DNA from: Halomarina ordinaria | GTDB lineage: Archaea > Halobacteriota > Halobacteria > Halobacteriales > Haloarculaceae | Direction: 5' to 3' | DNA length: 64,000 bases | Assembly: GCF_030553305.1 (NCBI RefSeq) | Contig: NZ_JARRAH010000001.1 | Coordinates: 1,674,001 to 1,738,000 of the forward strand | Made by a program: the position numbers and the translations under genes | Shown here: piece by piece, positions 10,911 to 20,320 of the stretch | Layout: each line of letters opens with the position of its first letter | Position numbering within the stretch: the first letter of the stretch is position 1 | Notes under the pieces: generated by a model | Databases searched by the model: none | Told to the model about the DNA's origin: nothing | Seen by the model: the letters and a program-made list of their open reading frames with translations, nothing else

Positions 10911-11633
10911 ATGACTCTTGTGACGGCGCGGGCAGGGCGGTGGGATGGATTTACTACGCGAGCGTCGGTATCGTGGGGTGTGCTCGTCTGGGTCGCGGTG
11001 ACGCTCGCGGCGGTGTTCGGTGCGCTCGGAGCCGTCGCCTGTCTGGTCGGACTGACCGGCACGCCCCTCGGTTACCCGGCGGCGCTCGCCCTCGGGGCGA
11101 CGAGCTATCGCTGTTGGCGCTACGCCGACGCGCGCGTCGTCGAGGACGTCTACGGCGACATCGGCGTCGACCCGGACCCCGCGGACGACGGGGGGCGAAC
11201 GCCGGGCGACGACTGGCACCGCGAGGGGTGGGACCACCGCGGCGAGTGGGCGACAGAGGGCGAGTGGACCGGCGACGACTGGACGTGGGCGGACGGGGAG
11301 TGGGCCCACGGCGAGTGGGCGGACCGGGAGGGGAGACGGGACGGCGCGTGGACGGAGGACGAGCGAGTCGGGCCGGGGCGACGGGTCGACCCCGACCGGG
11401 GGGCGGTAGCGCTCGACCGGGAGACCGCCGAGGCGTACCGCGTCCTCGGCGTCCCGCCGGAGGCGGACGCCGAGACGGTGCGCCGGGCCTACCGCGAGCG
11501 GGTGAAGGAGACGCACCCGGACGCCGGCGGGAGTCCCGAGGCGTTCAGGCGCGTCCGGTGGGCCTACGAGCGAGTCCGAGAGAGGAAGTCGGACCGAACG
11601 GCGAGGAGGGAGCCGGAAGCGCGACGCGAGTGA
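10911..11633 (+). CDS. Membrane-anchored J-domain (DnaJ-like) protein with Trp-rich linker
   Basis: 240 residues from ATG 10911. Residues about 23-68 hold two hydrophobic helices. Residues 98-150 are a hydrophilic linker with repeated GEW/DW units (WDHRGEWATEGEW and WADGEWAHGEW). Residues 174-227 form a compact J domain (AYRVLGVPPEADAETVRRAY) with the HPD tripeptide at 202-204 that stimulates DnaK-type Hsp70 ATPase. No zinc-finger or substrate-binding DnaJ domains, so this is a class III J protein that probably recruits Hsp70 to the membrane. An in-frame GTG at 10980 with a TATA-like TTTACT about 28 bases before it is an alternative start that keeps both helices. No dnaK in the window. Confidence 0.8.
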   Translation: MTLVTARAGRWDGFTTRASVSWGVLVWVAVTLAAVFGALGAVACLVGLTGTPLGYPAALALGATSYRCWRYADARVVEDVYGDIGVDPDPADDGGRTPGDDWHREGWDHRGEWATEGEWTGDDWTWADGEWAHGEWADREGRRDGAWTEDERVGPGRRVDPDRGAVALDRETAEAYRVLGVPPEADAETVRRAYRERVKETHPDAGGSPEAFRRVRWAYERVRERKSDRTARREPEARRE

Positions 11634-11725
11634 GCGCGAGACGGCGCGCGGACGGAGTCCTCCCGTGCGGTCCGTATGAGCCGCATTCTCACAATTCTCG
11701 ACCGATATACTGCGGCGGAAACACT

Positions 11726-11759
11726 ACCCTTTTCACTACGCTGTCGGTATGTCCCGCTA
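11726..11759 (+). promoter_or_regulatory. TATA-like box of the aEF-2 gene
   Basis: CCTTTTCACTA at 11728-11738 is about 27 bases upstream of the ATG at 11760, consistent with a leaderless or very short-leader transcript. No Shine-Dalgarno sequence precedes the start. Confidence 0.55.
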
Positions 11760-13949
11760 ATGGGCCGACGTAAGAAAATCGTACAGGAATGTGAGAAGCT
11801 GATGGACAAGCCGGAGAACATCCGGAACATCGCCATCGCGGCTCACGTCGACCACGGGAAGACGACGCTCTCGGACAACCTCCTCGCGGGTGCGGGCATG
11901 ATCTCTAACGAGACGGCCGGCCAGCAGCTCGCCATGGACACGGAGGACGACGAGCAGGAACGCGGGATCACCATCGACGCGGCGAACGTCTCGATGACCC
12001 ACGAGTACGAGGGGAACAACCACCTCATCAACCTCATCGACACGCCGGGCCACGTCGACTTCGGTGGCGACGTGACCCGCGCGATGCGCGCCGTCGACGG
12101 TGCGCTCGTCGTGGTGGACGCCGTCGAGGGCGCGATGCCCCAGACGGAGACGGTGCTGCGCCAGGCGCTCCGCGAGGGCGTCAAGCCCGCGCTGTTCATC
12201 AACAAGGTCGACCGCCTCATCTCCGAACTGCAGGAGGGACCCCAGGAGATGCAAGAGCGCCTCCTGAGCGTCATCCGTGACGTCAACGAACTCATCCGCG
12301 GGATGACCGACGACATGGACGACATCAACGACGACTGGCGTGTCTCCGTCGAGGACGGGACCGTCGCGTTCGGGTCGGCCCTCTACAAGTGGGGCGTCTC
12401 CATGCCCTCGATGCAGGCGACCGGTATGGACTTCGGCGACATCATCGACATGGAGCGCAACGACCAGCGCCAGGAGCTCCACGAGGCGACGCCCCTCTCG
12501 AACGTCGTCCTCGACATGGTCTGTGAGCACTTCCCGGACCCCATCGACGCCCAGCCCCGTCGTATCCCGCGCATCTGGCGCGGCGACGCCGAGTCGGACC
12601 TCTCCGAGCAGATGCGTCTGGTCGACGACGACGGCGAGGTCGTCCTGATGGTCACCGACATCTCGATGGACCCCCACGCCGGTGAAATCGCCACGGGACG
12701 CGTCTTCTCCGGCACCATCGAGAAGGGTCAGGAGCTCTACGTCTCCGGTACCGCCGGCACGAACCGCGTCCAGTCCGTCGGCATCTTCATGGGCGGCGAG
12801 CGCGAGGAGGTCGGCCGCGTCCCCGCGGGGAACATCGCCGCCGTCACCGGCCTGCGCGACGCCATCGCCGGTTCGACCGTCTCCTCCATCGAGATGACCC
12901 CGTTCGAGTCCATCGAGCACATCTCCGAGCCGGTCATCACCAAGAGCGTGGAGGCCAAGAGCATGGACGACCTCCCGAAGCTCATCGAGACGCTCCGACA
13001 GGTCTCGAAGGAGGACCCCACCATCCGCATCGAGATCAACGAGGACACCGGCGAGCACCTCATCAGCGGACAGGGCGAACTCCACCTCGAGGTCATCACC
13101 CAGCGTATCGAGAGCAACCAGGGCATCCCCGTCATCACTGGCGAGCCCATCGTCGTCTTCCGCGAGCAGCCGACGCGCGCCGGCGACGTCGTCGAGGGCA
13201 TCTCGCCGAACCGTCACAACCGGTTCTACATCAGCGTCGAACCGCTCAGCGAGGAACTCGTCGACACGCTCAAGCTCGGCGAGGCGACGATGGACATGCC
13301 GGAACTGGAACGCCGCGAGGCGCTCCAGGACGCCGGGATGGACAAGGACTCCTCTCAGAACGTCGAGCACATCTACGGGACGAACATCGTCATCGACGAC
13401 ACGAAGGGTATCCAGCACCTCAACGAGACGATGGAGCTGTTCATCGAGGGCCTCGAGGAGGCCCTCGACGACGGCCCACTCGCTGCGGAGCCGGTCCAGG
13501 GGGCGCTCGTCCGACTGCACGACGCGAAGCTCCACGAGGACGCCATCCACCGCGGTCCCGCGCAGGTCATCCCGGCGACCCGCGAGGCCGTCCACCGCGG
13601 CCTCATCGACGCCGAGGTCCGTCTGCTCGAACCCATCCAGAACGTGCGCATCGACGTGCCCAACGAGCACATGGGTGCGGCCTCGGGTGAGATTCAGGGT
13701 CGACGCGGCCGCGTCGACGACATGTTCCAGGAGGGCGACCTGATGGTCGTCGAGGGCGTCGCGCCCGTCTCCGAGATGCTCGGCTTCTCCAGCGACATCC
13801 GCAGCGCCACCGAGGGCCGCGCGTCGTGGAACACGGAGAACGCCGGCTTCCAGGTCATGGCCGACAACCTCCAGCCCGAGACCATCATGGAGATTCGCGA
13901 GCGCAAGGGGATGAAGACGGAACTGCCGCCGGCCATCGACTACCTCTAG
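11760..13949 (+). CDS. fusA: Elongation factor 2 (aEF-2)
   Basis: 729 residues from ATG 11760 ([15 protein letters not shown]); the in-frame extension upstream is not family-like. Translational GTPase: G1 [14 protein letters not shown]3 [13 protein letters not shown]4 NKVD are all present in the first 150 residues, followed by domain II ([15 protein letters not shown]), domain III and the domain IV motif [16 protein letters not shown], which contains the His expected to be modified to diphthamide. It translocates peptidyl-tRNA on the ribosome using GTP. The family is full length and intact. In Haloferax-type genomes the same gene follows the rps12-rps7 block, as here. Confidence 0.97.
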   Translation: MGRRKKIVQECEKLMDKPENIRNIAIAAHVDHGKTTLSDNLLAGAGMISNETAGQQLAMDTEDDEQERGITIDAANVSMTHEYEGNNHLINLIDTPGHVDFGGDVTRAMRAVDGALVVVDAVEGAMPQTETVLRQALREGVKPALFINKVDRLISELQEGPQEMQERLLSVIRDVNELIRGMTDDMDDINDDWRVSVEDGTVAFGSALYKWGVSMPSMQATGMDFGDIIDMERNDQRQELHEATPLSNVVLDMVCEHFPDPIDAQPRRIPRIWRGDAESDLSEQMRLVDDDGEVVLMVTDISMDPHAGEIATGRVFSGTIEKGQELYVSGTAGTNRVQSVGIFMGGEREEVGRVPAGNIAAVTGLRDAIAGSTVSSIEMTPFESIEHISEPVITKSVEAKSMDDLPKLIETLRQVSKEDPTIRIEINEDTGEHLISGQGELHLEVITQRIESNQGIPVITGEPIVVFREQPTRAGDVVEGISPNRHNRFYISVEPLSEELVDTLKLGEATMDMPELERREALQDAGMDKDSSQNVEHIYGTNIVIDDTKGIQHLNETMELFIEGLEEALDDGPLAAEPVQGALVRLHDAKLHEDAIHRGPAQVIPATREAVHRGLIDAEVRLLEPIQNVRIDVPNEHMGAASGEIQGRRGRVDDMFQEGDLMVVEGVAPVSEMLGFSSDIRSATEGRASWNTENAGFQVMADNLQPETIMEIRERKGMKTELPPAIDYL

Positions 13950-14255
13950 GAAGCCCACCTTTTACTGCGCTCGCGTGGCGGCGACACGCTTCGCGGTCGC
14001 CGCTGGCTCGCCGGCAAACGCCGAAGCAAAAGCCCGCGACGCTCCCTGCGGTCGCACCTCGGCCCGTTCGCTCTTTCCGGTCGCTCGCGGCTGCTGCGTC
14101 GCCGCCGGATGGCTCGTCACTGTCTCGCCCGTACGTTTATAAAAGAGGGCGCGACCAGAGCCGGCGTGACGTGACTCACGTCGCGGGGCGCTCGCGGGTG
14201 TGCGACGCCACGCCCCGCGGACCCGTTCGCGGCGTCGCCTGTTCGCCATCCCCTG
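13950..14255. repeat. Gene-free stretch with dispersed intergenic repeat (copy 1)
   Basis: No gene in 306 bases between aEF-2 and the aminopeptidase. Just after the aEF-2 stop is CCTTTTACT, a weak terminator. From about 13980 the stretch carries ordered blocks also found at 33915-34060: GCGACACGCTTCGCGGTC, then AAAAGC, then CCTCGGCCCGYTCGCT, then CCGGTCGCTCGCGG. The first block has the core GCTTCGC, the complement of GCGAAGC. The part near 14136-14145 (GTTTATAAAA) is AT-rich and could hold a promoter, but no ORF follows on the plus strand. Confidence 0.65.
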
Positions 14256-15350
14256 CTACGCCTCGAACCCGTCCTCCCACCGGAAGCGGCCGTTCCGCTG
14301 GACGACCTCGCCGTCGACCTCGAGGCGCGAGTCCTCGCTCACGTCGGTTATCATGTCGACGTGGACGGCCGACTCGTTGCCCGTCTCCCCCTCGGGAAGC
14401 GTCGAGTCGTAGGCCCGCCCGAGCGCCAGGTGGACGGTGTCGCCCATCTTCTCGTCGAAGAGGATGTTGTCGGTGAAGCGGTCGATACCGCGGTTCATCC
14501 CGATGCCCAGTTCGCCGAGCCGTCGCGCCCCCTCGTCGGTCGACAGGATGTCGGAGAGGACCGCCTCGTTGGACTCGGCCGCGTAGTCGACGACCTCGCC
14601 GTCCTCGAAGGTGAGGTGGACGTCCTGGACGCGCTTGCCGTGGAGCGTCATCGGGACGTCGAAGAACACCTTGCCCTCGGTGGCGTAGGGTGCGGTGAAC
14701 ACCTCGCCGGAGGGGAGGTTGTGGCTGTCGTAGTCGACGCTGGCGGCGCTGTTGACCGCCGTGCGACCCTCGACGGACATCGTGAGGTCGGTGTCCTCTT
14801 TCACGAGCCTTACCTCGCTCCCGTCGTCGAGGAGCTCCTTCATCCGGGCCATCTCGTCGGCCAGCGCCGCCCAGTCGCGGAGGATGGCGGCGTAGGCGAA
14901 GTCGCAGTACTCCCCGTAGGCCATGCCGGCCTGCTGAGCGAGCGAGCGCGTCGGGTGTTGCGTCGACACCCAGCGCGTGTCCATGCGTGCCTCGCGGACG
15001 GGGGTGCTCGCCGTCGCGTACGCCTGGCGTGCCTCGCCCGGGACGTCGGCGGTCGCACTGGTGTTGCGTCCACCGCCCAGCGAGAGGACGACGTCGGCGT
15101 GTTCGTACAGCGCGAGTTCGTGGTCGGGGGTCTCGAATTCGTCGCCGTGCGCGCGGAGGTACGCGCGCGTGAGTTCGCCGGAGTCGTAGGTCGTCACGAC
15201 GTTCGCGCCGGCCTCGCCCAGTCGTTCGTACACCGCGGCGGCCAGTTCGTGAGCCTCCGGGCCGACCGAGACGACGACGTCGTCGCCGCGCTCGACGCGG
15301 GCGCTCCACTCGACGAGCACGCGGGCGTGCTCGCGGATGCGTTCGTCCAT
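14256..15350 (-). CDS. Aminopeptidase, peptidase family M29
   Basis: 364 residues, ATG at 15350, matching the usual 365-410 of thermophilic-type M29 metallo-aminopeptidases (AmpS/AmpT). The N-terminal half has a flavodoxin-like region (VVSVGPEAHELAAAVYERL). The C-terminal half has the metal-site segments NLPSGEVFTAP, GELGIGMNRGI, DEKMGDTVHLALG and HVDMI that supply Glu, His and Asp ligands. Likely cytosolic exopeptidase that removes N-terminal residues from peptides. Stands alone, 51 bases from the stop of valS and on the same strand, possibly read from the same transcript. Confidence 0.9.
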   Translation of the reverse strand: MDERIREHARVLVEWSARVERGDDVVVSVGPEAHELAAAVYERLGEAGANVVTTYDSGELTRAYLRAHGDEFETPDHELALYEHADVVLSLGGGRNTSATADVPGEARQAYATASTPVREARMDTRWVSTQHPTRSLAQQAGMAYGEYCDFAYAAILRDWAALADEMARMKELLDDGSEVRLVKEDTDLTMSVEGRTAVNSAASVDYDSHNLPSGEVFTAPYATEGKVFFDVPMTLHGKRVQDVHLTFEDGEVVDYAAESNEAVLSDILSTDEGARRLGELGIGMNRGIDRFTDNILFDEKMGDTVHLALGRAYDSTLPEGETGNESAVHVDMITDVSEDSRLEVDGEVVQRNGRFRWEDGFEA

Positions 15351-15401
15351 GTCGACGACTGGCGCGGGCGCGATAAAAGGGGAACCGGTACCGCGGGAGC
15401 G

Positions 15402-18032
15402 TCAGCCCTCGTAGATGAGGACGGTCGCGTCGTCGAGTTCGAGCACCGTGACCTCCTCGCCGCTCGCGGCGCGCTGTTCCTCGACGACGTCGACGGCGTC
15501 GGCCGTCAGGACGGCGACCTCGCCGCCGGCGTCGAGTTCGAGTTCGCCGTGGGTGTCGAGTTGTGCCTTCACTTCGGCGGGGTCGGCGGCCTCGAGTGCG
15601 CCGATGACCGCCCCCGCCCGGTCGCGGAACTCCGGCCCGATGGTGGCGTGGTCGGGGTCGACGCCGACCGGAACCATCTCGACGTTCGGCCGGCCGCTCT
15701 CGATGTAGACGGGGCCGTTGACGGCGCTCGCGAGGTCGTACGTGTCGAGCGCACGCTCGCCGTCGGCGAGGTAGACCTCGACGCGGTCGAGTTCCGTGTT
15801 GAGCGCCATCCCCTGCTCGGACTTCCAGCCGCGTATCTCGCTGGTGACGTCCGCGACGAGTCGGCCACGCGCCTCCGCGTCCTCGTCGTGCGCCTCCAGG
15901 TCGGGCCAGCGCGCGTTGTGAACGCTCCCTTCCGTCCCCGGGAGCGCCCGGTAGGCCTCCTCCGAGAGGAACGGCGCGAACGGCGAGAGCATCCGCAGTG
16001 AGGCCGACAGCACGGTGTAGAGCGCGTGGCGGGCGGCGTTGCGCTCGCCCGGCCGCCCCTCGTAGAGCCGGCCCTTGATGAGTTCGAGGTAGTCGTCGGC
16101 CAGGTCGTGCCAGACGAACTCGCGGAGTTCCCGGAGCGCCGCGTCGTAGCGGTACTCGTCCATGTGGGCGGCGACGTTCTCGGCGACGGTCGCAGCCCGC
16201 GAGAGGATCCACTCGTCGGCGTCGCGGTAGGCGGGGCTCTCGACGTCGGGCGTCCGCTCGTCGAAGTGCCCGGAGGCGAACTTCGTGATGTTCCACACCT
16301 TGGTGAGGAACCGCGAGGCGGACTTCACCTCCTTCCACTGGAACTGGACGTCGGTACCGGGCTGGCCACCGAGCGCGAGCGACTGCCGGAAGGCGTCGGC
16401 GGAGTGCTCCGCGACCGCCTCGTCCGGCGAGACGACGTTCCCGCGCGACTTCGACATCTTGCGGCCGTCCTCGCCGAAGACCATTCCGTTGATGAGTATC
16501 TCGTCCCAGGGACGTTCGTCCTCCAGTGCGGCGGTCCGGAGGAGGGTGTAGAACGCCCACGTGCGGATGATGTCGTGGCCCTGCGGGCGGAGCGCGACCG
16601 GCGAGAACTCCTCGTCCGGCCAGCCGCTGATGTACAGCGGGGAGATAGAGGAGTCCATCCACGTGTCCATGACGTCCGTCTCGCCGCGCCACGCGTCGCC
16701 CCCGCAGTCCGGGCAGGCCCCGACGGCCGGGTCGGTCTCGGTGGGGTCGAGCGGGAGGTCCGACTCCTCGGCGACGTGGACGTGTCCGCAGTCCTCGCAG
16801 AACCACGCGGGGATGGGCGTCGCGAAGACGCGCTGACGGGAGATGACCCAGTCCCAGTCCATCCCCTCGGTCCACTCCTCCAGGCGAGTGTACATGTGCT
16901 CGGGTACCCACTCGACCTCGCGAGCCTTCTCGAGTATCTCCTCCTGGTCGACGCGGACGAACCACTGTTCCTTCGAGAGGATTTCGATGGGGGTGTCACA
17001 GCGCCAGCAGACGCCGACCGACTGGGCGGTCGGTTCGCGGGCGCCGAGGACGCCCGCGTCCTCCAGGGCCGACGCGACGGCCTCCTTCCCCTCGCTGACG
17101 GTGAGGCCGGCGAACTCGCCGGCCGCCTCGTTCAGGTGGCCGTCCTCCGTGAGGACGGGCCGGAGGTCGAGGTCGTGTTCGGCCCACCACGTCACGTCCT
17201 GCTTGTCGCCGAAGGTACAGACCATGACCGCGCCGGTCCCGAACTCGCCGTCGACGTCGGCGTCGGCGAACAGGTCGACCTCCTGGCCGAACAGCGGCAC
17301 CTCGAAGGTGTCGTCGAGGCGGTCGGCGTAGCGCTCGTCGTCGGGGTCGACCGCGATGCCGACGCAGGCGGCGAGCAGTTCCGGCCGGGTGGTGGCGATG
17401 TCGACGTCGTCGTTGCCGACGCCCTCGAACGTGATTTCGTAGAGCGTCCCCTCGCGGTCTTCCTTCTCGACTTCGGCGTCGGCGATGGCGGTCTCACAGC
17501 GCGGACACCAGTTGACCGGGTGTTCGTCGCGGTGGACGTAGTCGGCGGCGGCCATCCGGACGAACGACCGCTGGGTCTCCCCCCAGTACTCGGGGTCCAT
17601 CGTCCGGAACTCGTGGTCCCAGTCGATGGAGAACCCGAGGAGGTCCATCGTCTCGTGCATCGAGTCGATCTGTTCTTCGGTGTACTCGATACACAGGTCG
17701 CGGAACTCCTCGCGAGAGACCTCCGTCCGGTGGATGTCGTGTATCTCCTCGACTTTCACCTCCGTCGGGAGGCCGTGGCAGTCCCACCCCTGCGGGAAGA
17801 GGACGTCCTCGCCCTGCAGGCGGTGGTAGCGGGCGGCGAAGTCGATGTAGGTCCACCCGAGGCCGTGACCGATGTGGAGGTTGCCGGTGGGGTACGGCGG
17901 CGGCGTGTCGATGACGTACTCGGGGCGGTCCTCGTCGTCACCGTCGAACGCGTAGACGTCGCTCTCGCGCCACTCGTCGCGCCACTTCTGCTCGATTCGG
18001 TCCGGGTCGTACTCGTCTGGTAGTCCTGTCAT
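15402..18032 (-). CDS. valS: Valine--tRNA ligase
   Basis: Class I aminoacyl-tRNA synthetase, 876 residues. HIGH at 53-56 in [15 protein letters not shown] and KMSKS at 525-529 in [10 protein letters not shown] are the ATP-binding signatures; [10 protein letters not shown] is typical of Val/Ile/Leu enzymes. CPRCE (near residue 173) and two later Cys pairs, C-E-D-C and C-P-D-C, are zinc-type sites. The editing domain (CP1) is present between them. A short alpha/beta C-terminal region replaces the long coiled coil of bacterial ValRS. A TATA-like GATTTATCC on the minus strand (about 18130-18139) would give a leader of roughly 75 bases. Confidence 0.97.
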   Translation of the reverse strand: MTGLPDEYDPDRIEQKWRDEWRESDVYAFDGDDEDRPEYVIDTPPPYPTGNLHIGHGLGWTYIDFAARYHRLQGEDVLFPQGWDCHGLPTEVKVEEIHDIHRTEVSREEFRDLCIEYTEEQIDSMHETMDLLGFSIDWDHEFRTMDPEYWGETQRSFVRMAAADYVHRDEHPVNWCPRCETAIADAEVEKEDREGTLYEITFEGVGNDDVDIATTRPELLAACVGIAVDPDDERYADRLDDTFEVPLFGQEVDLFADADVDGEFGTGAVMVCTFGDKQDVTWWAEHDLDLRPVLTEDGHLNEAAGEFAGLTVSEGKEAVASALEDAGVLGAREPTAQSVGVCWRCDTPIEILSKEQWFVRVDQEEILEKAREVEWVPEHMYTRLEEWTEGMDWDWVISRQRVFATPIPAWFCEDCGHVHVAEESDLPLDPTETDPAVGACPDCGGDAWRGETDVMDTWMDSSISPLYISGWPDEEFSPVALRPQGHDIIRTWAFYTLLRTAALEDERPWDEILINGMVFGEDGRKMSKSRGNVVSPDEAVAEHSADAFRQSLALGGQPGTDVQFQWKEVKSASRFLTKVWNITKFASGHFDERTPDVESPAYRDADEWILSRAATVAENVAAHMDEYRYDAALRELREFVWHDLADDYLELIKGRLYEGRPGERNAARHALYTVLSASLRMLSPFAPFLSEEAYRALPGTEGSVHNARWPDLEAHDEDAEARGRLVADVTSEIRGWKSEQGMALNTELDRVEVYLADGERALDTYDLASAVNGPVYIESGRPNVEMVPVGVDPDHATIGPEFRDRAGAVIGALEAADPAEVKAQLDTHGELELDAGGEVAVLTADAVDVVEEQRAASGEEVTVLELDDATVLIYEG

Positions 18033-18205
18033 TGTCGCACTGGTGCGGTCGTCGAGCGGTGCTGGGGGAGAAGGAGCCTACACACGTACTACGGACGACC
18101 GATACATGGTCGGACCTATACGAGTCGGCGGGATAAATCTTCGCGTCCGGACGCGAGCGGCCCGGTCGCGGCGGTCGGCGTGCGAGTCGGGCGAGTCGAG
18201 AGGCA

Positions 18206-18241
18206 AGTGATTAGACGCCGCTCCGTGGAGTACGGTCAGTG
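18206..18241 (+). promoter_or_regulatory. TATA-like box of the gene at 18242
   Basis: TGATTAGA at 18208-18215 lies about 30 bases before ATG 18242, consistent with a leaderless start. The 209-base gap also serves the divergent valS promoter. Confidence 0.5.
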
Positions 18242-19147
18242 ATGGCGAAACGGAGCCCCACCGGGCGCGGCGCGCAGGTCCTCCGGCACGTGTTGCGCGA
18301 GGGACGGTACTACGGGAAGATCGCCCTCATCGGGGCGTTCACCGCCGGCGCGCGCGGCGGCACGCACGTCTACGACGAGGAGTGGGACGTGCTCGTCGTC
18401 CTCGACGCCTGCCGGCCCGACCTCATCGCGGCGGTCGAAGCCGACTACGGCTTCCTCGCAGACCCGCGCGTGGTACGCTCGATAGCGAGCTACTCGAAGT
18501 CCTGGATGCGCCGGACCTTCGGTTCGAAACACGCCGAGAGCGTCGCACGCACCGCCTACGTCACCGGGAACCCCTTCTCGGGGGAGGTGCTCGACGGCGA
18601 CGCGTTCGCCCACTTCGACGAGGTGTGGCGCTACGCGTGGGACGACGAGGAGGGGACCGTCCTCCCGCGGCCCATCACGGACCGCGCCATCGAACACTAC
18701 CGCGAACACGACCCCGAGCGGCTGGTCGTCCACTACATGCAACCGCACCACCCGTTCCTCGACGACGACACCGGGGGCTTCGACGAGGGGGCGTTCCCCG
18801 ACCCGCGGACGGCCGACCCGTGGGACCAGGTGCGGAGGGGCCAGCGCGACCTCGCGGACGTCCTCGACGCCTACCGGGCGAACCTCCGATACGCGCTCGA
18901 CGACGTACGTCTGCTCCTCGACAGCGTCGACGCCGAACGGGTGGTCGTCACCGCCGACCACGCCAACGCCGTCGGCGAGCGCGGCATCTACGGCCATCCC
19001 GCGTTCGCGGGCATCGACGCCGTCCGGGAGGTACCGTGGTACGTCACGAGCGCGCGCGACACCGGCGAGTACGAACCCGCCGTCCGCGAGACGGACGCCC
19101 AGGGGTACGACCCGGCCGACCAGCTCGAACAGCTGGGCTATCGCTGA
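18242..19147 (+). CDS. Alkaline-phosphatase/sulfatase-fold protein
   Basis: About 301 residues from ATG 18242. EEWDVLVVLDACRPDLI near residues 46-62 is the metal-binding beginning of the alkaline phosphatase superfamily (Asp then a nucleophile position), HYMQPHHPF near 160-168 and TADHANAVGERGIYGHP near 240-256 are the later metal-binding motifs. No CxPSR sulfatase signature, so not a formylglycine sulfatase. No signal peptide or membrane segment. Similar proteins in haloarchaea often sit near surface-glycan genes, but here neighbours are valS and gnd. It may act on phosphorylated or sulfated saccharides; substrate unknown. Confidence 0.8.
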   Translation: MAKRSPTGRGAQVLRHVLREGRYYGKIALIGAFTAGARGGTHVYDEEWDVLVVLDACRPDLIAAVEADYGFLADPRVVRSIASYSKSWMRRTFGSKHAESVARTAYVTGNPFSGEVLDGDAFAHFDEVWRYAWDDEEGTVLPRPITDRAIEHYREHDPERLVVHYMQPHHPFLDDDTGGFDEGAFPDPRTADPWDQVRRGQRDLADVLDAYRANLRYALDDVRLLLDSVDAERVVVTADHANAVGERGIYGHPAFAGIDAVREVPWYVTSARDTGEYEPAVRETDAQGYDPADQLEQLGYR

Positions 19148-19192
19148 GGGCGGAACCACAACCCCTTAGCGCCCGCTCGCGGACCCTCACCC

Positions 19193-20092
19193 ATGCAACT
19201 GGGAGTCGTCGGCCTCGGTCGGATGGGTCGCATCGTCGCCGAACGGGTCATGGACGCCGGACACGACGTGGTCGCGTTCGACGTCGACGAGACGGCCGTC
19301 GCGGCGGCGGCCGACGCGGGGGCGACGCCCGCCGCGTCGCTCGCGGCGCTGGCGGACGAACTCGGCGAGGACAAGCGCATCTGGCTGATGGTCCCCGCGG
19401 GCGACATCGTGGACGCGACGCTCTCGGAACTCGAACCGCACCTCACGAGCGACGACGTCGTCGTCGACGGCGGGAACTCCCACTTCGAGGACTCGGTGCG
19501 GCGCGCCGAGTCGACGCCCGCGGCGTACCTCGACTGCGGCACGAGCGGCGGACCGGCCGGCGCCGACCTCGGCTTCTCGCTGATGGTCGGCGGCCCCGAG
19601 TGGGCCTACGAGGAACTGACGCCCGTCTTCGACGCCGTCGCGACCGGTCCCGACGGCCACGACCGGATGGGTCCCGCCGGGTCGGGCCACTACGTGAAGA
19701 TGGTCCACAACGGCGTCGAGTACGCCCTCATGCAGACCTACGGCGAGGGGTTCGACCTGCTGGCGAACGGGCGCTACGACCTCGACCTCGAGGCCGTCGC
19801 TCGCACGTGGAACAACGGCGCCGTCATCCGGTCGTGGCTGCTCGAACTCTGCGAGGAGGCGTTCCGCGAGGAGGGGAGCGACCTGGGTACCGTCGCCGAC
19901 CGCATCGAGGGCGGGTCGACCGGCACGTGGACGGTCCAGGAGGCGCTCGAACAGGAGGTGGCGATGCCGCTCGTCTACGCGGCGCTGGCGGAGCGCTTCG
20001 GCTCGCGGGCCGACGACGGCCGGTTCTCCCGGCGGCTGGCGAACCGCCTGCGCTACGGCTTCGGGCGTCACGAAGTCGTCCGCGAGGAGTGA
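19193..20092 (+). CDS. gnd: 6-phosphogluconate dehydrogenase, decarboxylating (short, YqeC/GndA type)
   Basis: 299 residues, the short form of the family, usually NAD-linked. N-terminal Rossmann motif GVVGLGRMG, catalytic region GTSGGPAGADLGFSLMVGG, and the substrate loop GHYVKMVHNGVEYALMQ with the key Lys and Asn. It oxidises 6-phosphogluconate to ribulose 5-phosphate plus CO2, supplying pentose phosphates and reducing power; haloarchaea use this oxidative route for pentoses. Starts at ATG 19193, 45 bases after the preceding gene, with AT-poor spacer. Intact. Confidence 0.93.
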   Translation: MQLGVVGLGRMGRIVAERVMDAGHDVVAFDVDETAVAAAADAGATPAASLAALADELGEDKRIWLMVPAGDIVDATLSELEPHLTSDDVVVDGGNSHFEDSVRRAESTPAAYLDCGTSGGPAGADLGFSLMVGGPEWAYEELTPVFDAVATGPDGHDRMGPAGSGHYVKMVHNGVEYALMQTYGEGFDLLANGRYDLDLEAVARTWNNGAVIRSWLLELCEEAFREEGSDLGTVADRIEGGSTGTWTVQEALEQEVAMPLVYAALAERFGSRADDGRFSRRLANRLRYGFGRHEVVREE

Positions 20093-20261
20093 GCAGGGGC
20101 GTACAGGCGACACGCGGGCGTTCGCGGGTGGCCGCGGACGCTCGTGTCGCACTCCGTCGAGGTGGTGGCCCCGCAGCGCGCCCGCGGGTGACGGTCAGCG
20201 CACGGGGGCACTGGTCCCGGCTTCGTACTCGAACTCGCGGCCGGGAGACGCCCGATAGTCC

Positions 20262-20320
20262 GATTATTGTTAACTAACGTTTATCATCGTCGTCGGCAAG
20301 TGGCGACTCGGAGAGGACTC
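20262..20320 (+). promoter_or_regulatory. Promoter region and ribosome-binding site of the E1/lipoyl operon
   Basis: An AT-rich island in GC-rich DNA: TTGTTAACTAACG at 20267-20279 followed by TTTATCA at 20279-20285. The latter is about 36 bases before ATG 20321. GGAGAGGA at 20310-20317 is a Shine-Dalgarno-like sequence close to the start, unlike the leaderless genes nearby. GTTAACTAAC may also be an operator. Confidence 0.5.
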
